DNA of 16,358 bases from Clostridia bacterium. GTDB taxonomy: Bacteria; Bacillota_A; Clostridia; Oscillospirales; CAG-272. The translations under genes and the position numbers were made by a program. Of this stretch, positions 13,350-16,358 are shown one piece after another. The notes below the pieces were generated by a model, which had not been told where the DNA came from, searched no databases, and worked only from the letters and a program-made list of their open reading frames with translations. Each line of letters opens with the position of its first letter. The first letter of the stretch is position 1. The stretch lies in assembly GCA_017632155.1 (NCBI GenBank), contig JAGBRZ010000109.1, positions 1-16,358 on the forward strand, given 5' to 3'.

Positions 13350-14522
13350 TTAGAAATAGCTTACCTTGATGCGCTTTCCCATTTTTCTAAGACAGGTTGA
13401 AAGCTCCTCAACGAGATTCATTTTGATGTTAAAATTGATCGGAAGATCGGGATTCTGATGGGCGGGATTGACCGCTCTGCCCACGTAGAAGTTGATATCC
13501 GTCGCTTCCTCAAATAAAAGTCGGCTGATCATGGACGCACCGTCCTTCTGAAAATTCCACTCCTCGTAGAGCTCGTTCTCCCCGAGATAATCCTTTGCAT
13601 ACTGAATGACTTTATTCATTGTAATAACGCCTTCGGTCACAAGATCAACACCTTCGATATGAGCAATGGGAGGAACGTCGCTACGCTCAAACTTCAAGTT
13701 TGTCTGAACGGGCTTGCCGAGATATTTTGCTGCAATAGACGAGGTCGTACCTCCGCAGATGATATGCTTTCCTTCCTTGGAGAAGAACAGCGCCATCATA
13801 CGATTTGCATCGTCACGGTTGGAAGGGGGACCGAACAGAATGTTCATCGGCTCTCTCTTGCGAATCTTTACGACACAGGCGGTGGTGTCATCTCCTGGCT
13901 TATGTCCGTAAAGCTTATCACACTCGTCAACCAGCATTGTGGACAGGTTCTTTGCGGTATAACCTCCGGCAATCAGTGCCTGCATATAGTCGGCAATTTC
14001 CTCGCGCTTCCATCCGAAGTTGTATTTGCCTCCCATACCTGCATGGGGACAACCGTCACTCATAGCGATAAATACGTCATCTTCTTGGAGTTTCAGCGTG
14101 GATTTATATATTTTCTTGCCGCCGATGTTCATTTCAGTCTTGGGATAATCGTACTGCACGTAATCTCTTACTACGATTACGTGAGGATTATCGTACTGAA
14201 TGATCTCGGCGATTTCGTTATTCAAAAGATGAATAATCGTAAACGTGGAATATGCAACGCCGCGCACCGAACACACGGGAAGTGCTCCTGCAATGGTAGA
14301 CACGCATTCTTCAATAGGAAGCCCTGCCGCCATCATCGTAGATATGATCTTGGACGTAAGGGTGGAAAGGATGCTTGCCTTAACGCCGGAGCCAAGACCG
14401 TCTGCAAGCACAATAACGGTGGAATTTTCGTTTTCCTCAACGACGTCTACGTGGTCTCCGCAAAGCTCTTCGCCGACATGATTGATGCTTTTATATCCGA
14501 TATCTGCACACAAATCATTCAT
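13350..14522 (-). CDS. SpoIIE/PP2C-type serine phosphatase of hydrogenase operon
   Basis: A 390-residue protein with a PP2C/SpoIIE phosphatase domain in residues 1-220: metal ligands are visible as D23, ADGLGSG (40-46), MSDG (154-157) and GDD (210-212). The remaining about 165 residues (NILFGPPSNRDDANRMM, GGTTSSIAAKYLG) are an extension seen in phosphatases encoded beside sensory hydrogenases. There is no transmembrane segment or signal peptide. It overlaps the end of the HydS-type gene by 8 nt, so the pair is translationally coupled. In the family it dephosphorylates Ser/Thr-phosphorylated regulators; here the obvious idea is that it relays the hydrogenase sensor's signal. The partner kinase is not in the window. 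Confidence 0.88.
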   Translation of the reverse strand: MNDLCADIGYKSINHVGEELCGDHVDVVEENENSTVIVLADGLGSGVKASILSTLTSKIISTMMAAGLPIEECVSTIAGALPVCSVRGVAYSTFTIIHLLNNEIAEIIQYDNPHVIVVRDYVQYDYPKTEMNIGGKKIYKSTLKLQEDDVFIAMSDGCPHAGMGGKYNFGWKREEIADYMQALIAGGYTAKNLSTMLVDECDKLYGHKPGDDTTACVVKIRKREPMNILFGPPSNRDDANRMMALFFSKEGKHIICGGTTSSIAAKYLGKPVQTNLKFERSDVPPIAHIEGVDLVTEGVITMNKVIQYAKDYLGENELYEEWNFQKDGASMISRLLFEEATDINFYVGRAVNPAHQNPDLPINFNIKMNLVEELSTCLRKMGKRIKVSYF

Positions 14523-16194
14523 CGCCGATAGACTCCTTTAACTTAGTCAAGGCGATCTTGGTCTCGGCTGCGGTCTCTCCGAGCAGAGATGCGATCTCTT
14601 GAACGATTCTCATCTGTCTCTCAACGACGGTATCGGCAACCTCAACGGTCTGCTTATTGATTCTTGCTTTCTTTTCTCTGTCCGCTTCTTCGTCCGTAAT
14701 GTCACGCATAATGCCAATAAGCATACGGGAGTCGGGATCGTAAACAACGGTCTGCTCAATGTATTTCTTATACTCTGCGAGATACGTGCGCTGATCACGC
14801 ACCGTTCTTCCGCTGTCTCTGACATGAACGAATACCGTGGGATCGAGTATACGAACAACAGACTCGCCAAGCACGTCGGATGCCGCACGGATATTCATAA
14901 TCTTACGAGCAGCATTGTTGATCTGCTGAACCTCAAGATTTTCATTAAGAACGATAAGTCCATTTGGCGTATTCTTTACGATGGTATCCGAGAAGCTTTC
15001 TGCTTTATCCTTAAGAAACGGCAGGCACATAGAGATTTCAGCCTTGCCCTGAATAATAGCGATCGCTTTCTCTCGACAGGAATTATATCCGCAAGAGCCG
15101 CAGTTCAGCTCGTCTGCAGGCTTAAACTTGCCCATCTGACGAAGAACGGTCATAATCTCGTTTTCGGACGGCTGCATGAGCTTGTGCTCAATCATAGTGA
15201 AATGCTTCTTGATCTGCATAGGTTCAGGCTGTTCCACGGCAAAATCGCGCTCACCGGCATAATCCGCAATCGTAATAAAGTCCTTAATTGGAGCCGTATT
15301 GTGATACTTTTCCATAACGGGGCCGCCGATACAGCTTCCGACACAAGCGGACATTTCAATAAAGCATTTATGGATCTTTCCGCTTTCGATATCGCGAAGT
15401 GCGGAAATACAGTTTTCAACACCGTCAAGTGCCATATAAGTATATCCGGGAGCGTTCTGTGCCATCGTCTTGAGTACTCCTCCCGTGGTCGGGAAGAAGC
15501 GGGCACGGCTTTCGGGATTACGATCCGTTTCCTTATCAAGCTCGATATGCTCGGATTTCAGCCAATTGGTCAATTCCTCGAATGTGAGAACGGCATCTAC
15601 CGGTCCCTCATAGTACTCAGCTTCATCCTTTTTTGCAACACACGGGCCGATGAATACGGTCTTTGCTTTGGGCATCCTTTTCTTAATATCCGAGCAGTGT
15701 GCCTGCATAGGAGACATCACGTCTGCAAGATATTCAAGAGAGGATGGGAAGTATTTTTGAATGAGCAGGTTCACAGAATGGCAGCAGGAGGTAATAATAA
15801 TATCTCTTTCCTCCTCGAGGAGCATGCGCTCGTATTCGGTCTTAACGATAGTTGCACCGATTGCGGTTTCCTCAACCTCGAAAAAGCCAAGCTGCTTCAG
15901 TGCTCGACGCATAGATTCAATACCTACGCCGTCATAATTTGCGACAAAGGACGGTGCCAAGCTGACAACGACGGGATCTCCGCTTTGAAGCAGAACTCTC
16001 GCCTTTTCTGTACCGTCTACAATCTCCTTGGCATTTTGAGGACAAACAACAAAGCAATGGCCGCACAAAATGCACTCATTTCCAATGATATGCGCTTGGT
16101 TGCCCGAAAAGCGAATTGCCTTTACGGGACAGTGACGGATACACTTATAGCAGTTTTTGCAATTTGATTTTTTCAGTGTCAAGCAATTTGCCAT
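14515..16194 (-). CDS. hydS: HydS-type sensory [FeFe]-hydrogenase with PAS domain
   Basis: A 559-residue protein with a group C (sensory) layout. There is a 2[4Fe-4S] ferredoxin domain (C12, C15, C18, C22 and C41, C44, C47, C51), then the H-cluster domain with L1 TSCCHS (135-140), L2 GPCVAKK (183-189) and L3 SACVGSCIGG (282-291). After it come an extra FeS domain CGSCGYNSC (365-373, with C390) and a PAS domain (about 402-505). A helical C-terminal tail (505-559) could transmit the signal. L1 has His instead of Pro after CC, and L3 lacks the second Gly of GGC, as expected for sensory rather than catalytic enzymes. I prefer the ATG at 16194 (AAAGGG upstream) to a GTG at 16203. Likely role: sensing H2 or redox state and acting on the downstream phosphatase. 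Confidence 0.9.
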   Translation of the reverse strand: MANCLTLKKSNCKNCYKCIRHCPVKAIRFSGNQAHIIGNECILCGHCFVVCPQNAKEIVDGTEKARVLLQSGDPVVVSLAPSFVANYDGVGIESMRRALKQLGFFEVEETAIGATIVKTEYERMLLEEERDIIITSCCHSVNLLIQKYFPSSLEYLADVMSPMQAHCSDIKKRMPKAKTVFIGPCVAKKDEAEYYEGPVDAVLTFEELTNWLKSEHIELDKETDRNPESRARFFPTTGGVLKTMAQNAPGYTYMALDGVENCISALRDIESGKIHKCFIEMSACVGSCIGGPVMEKYHNTAPIKDFITIADYAGERDFAVEQPEPMQIKKHFTMIEHKLMQPSENEIMTVLRQMGKFKPADELNCGSCGYNSCREKAIAIIQGKAEISMCLPFLKDKAESFSDTIVKNTPNGLIVLNENLEVQQINNAARKIMNIRAASDVLGESVVRILDPTVFVHVRDSGRTVRDQRTYLAEYKKYIEQTVVYDPDSRMLIGIMRDITDEEADREKKARINKQTVEVADTVVERQMRIVQEIASLLGETAAETKIALTKLKESIGDE

Positions 16195-16199
16195 GATCG

Positions 16200-16358
16200 T
16201 CACGCCCTTTCGCTTTCTATTACATCAAGTATATTTTTTTTGAAAAATTCTCTGAAATTATCTCTCGTCACGCCTACGTGAACGTCATCGTTTACCTGTA
16301 CGGTAACACCGACTCGATTGCACTTTCCGATGCAGAAGCTACCGGAAAGCACGACCTC
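16200..16358 (-). CDS. Thioredoxin-like [2Fe-2S] ferredoxin (NuoE-type), C-terminal part
   Basis: The last 52 residues of a gene that starts beyond the right edge. The fragment begins EVVLSGSFCIGKCNRVGV; the FC-IGKC spacing and following beta strands match the second Cys pair of thioredoxin-like [2Fe-2S] ferredoxins related to NuoE. It ends 5 nt before the HydS start, so it belongs to the same operon. Such small ferredoxins commonly accompany multi-subunit or sensory [FeFe]-hydrogenases as electron carriers. Confidence 0.75.
   Translation of the reverse strand, partial: EVVLSGSFCIGKCNRVGVTVQVNDDVHVGVTRDNFREFFKKNILDVIESERA

Noticed and set aside
14599..16167. 522-residue plus-strand ORF opposite hydS
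   Set aside because: It is a shadow of the hydS gene caused by codon use; it shows no recognisable domain, and the minus strand carries clear FeS and H-cluster motifs.
1..16358. CRISPR arrays, insertion sequences, rRNA
   Set aside because: I saw no regularly spaced repeats, transposase motifs or rRNA-like segments on either strand.

Overview
The window looks like a chromosome segment of an anaerobic, low-to-moderate GC Clostridia-type Firmicute. The evidence is the strong GGAGG-type ribosome binding sites, a group C (sensory, HydS-type) [FeFe]-hydrogenase next to a second [FeFe]-hydrogenase, a LexA with a Firmicute-style layout, and a clostridial type of RHS protein. I cannot name a species. 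Every convincing gene is on the minus strand.

Left part (1-10170, more AT-rich by eye) is accessory DNA. Reading in the direction of transcription (right to left), it starts with a tightly packed six-gene operon (10070 down to 5159): an NTP_transf_5-type nucleotidyltransferase, a thymidylate-kinase-like enzyme, an acyl carrier protein, a protein resembling the BtrH/C39-like proteins of NRPS clusters, an AMP-forming acyl/aminoacyl ligase, and a CYTH triphosphate-tunnel enzyme. Genes overlap or abut throughout. Then come lexA with a small zinc-ribbon gene, behind a consensus promoter bracketed by two near-identical 15-bp elements. Next is a small HTH regulator, followed by a small helical protein and a giant RHS/YD-repeat protein whose C-terminus lies beyond position 1.

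The six-gene operon and the RHS pair share a conserved promoter element (GACA-N5-TGTC behind a T-tract, with a -10-like hexamer exactly 12 bp further on). This suggests that one regulator, perhaps the HTH protein encoded between them, controls both.

Middle part (10071-10929) has no credible protein gene. It holds a minus-strand terminator-like hairpin, a consensus plus-strand promoter, a 45-nt 3' half of a proline tRNA (anticodon loop to CCA) without a matching 5' half, and several hairpins including one good plus-strand terminator. The tRNA half is best read as an attachment-site footprint: the right border of an element extending to the left, with the intact tRNA-Pro expected beyond position 1.

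Right part (10930-16358) looks like core energy metabolism: one minus-strand operon with a thioredoxin-like [2Fe-2S] ferredoxin (partial), a HydS-type sensory hydrogenase with a PAS domain, a SpoIIE/PP2C-type phosphatase, a lactate/malate dehydrogenase family enzyme, and a group B-like [FeFe]-hydrogenase. Together they suggest redox or H2 sensing coupled to fermentative NADH and ferredoxin disposal.
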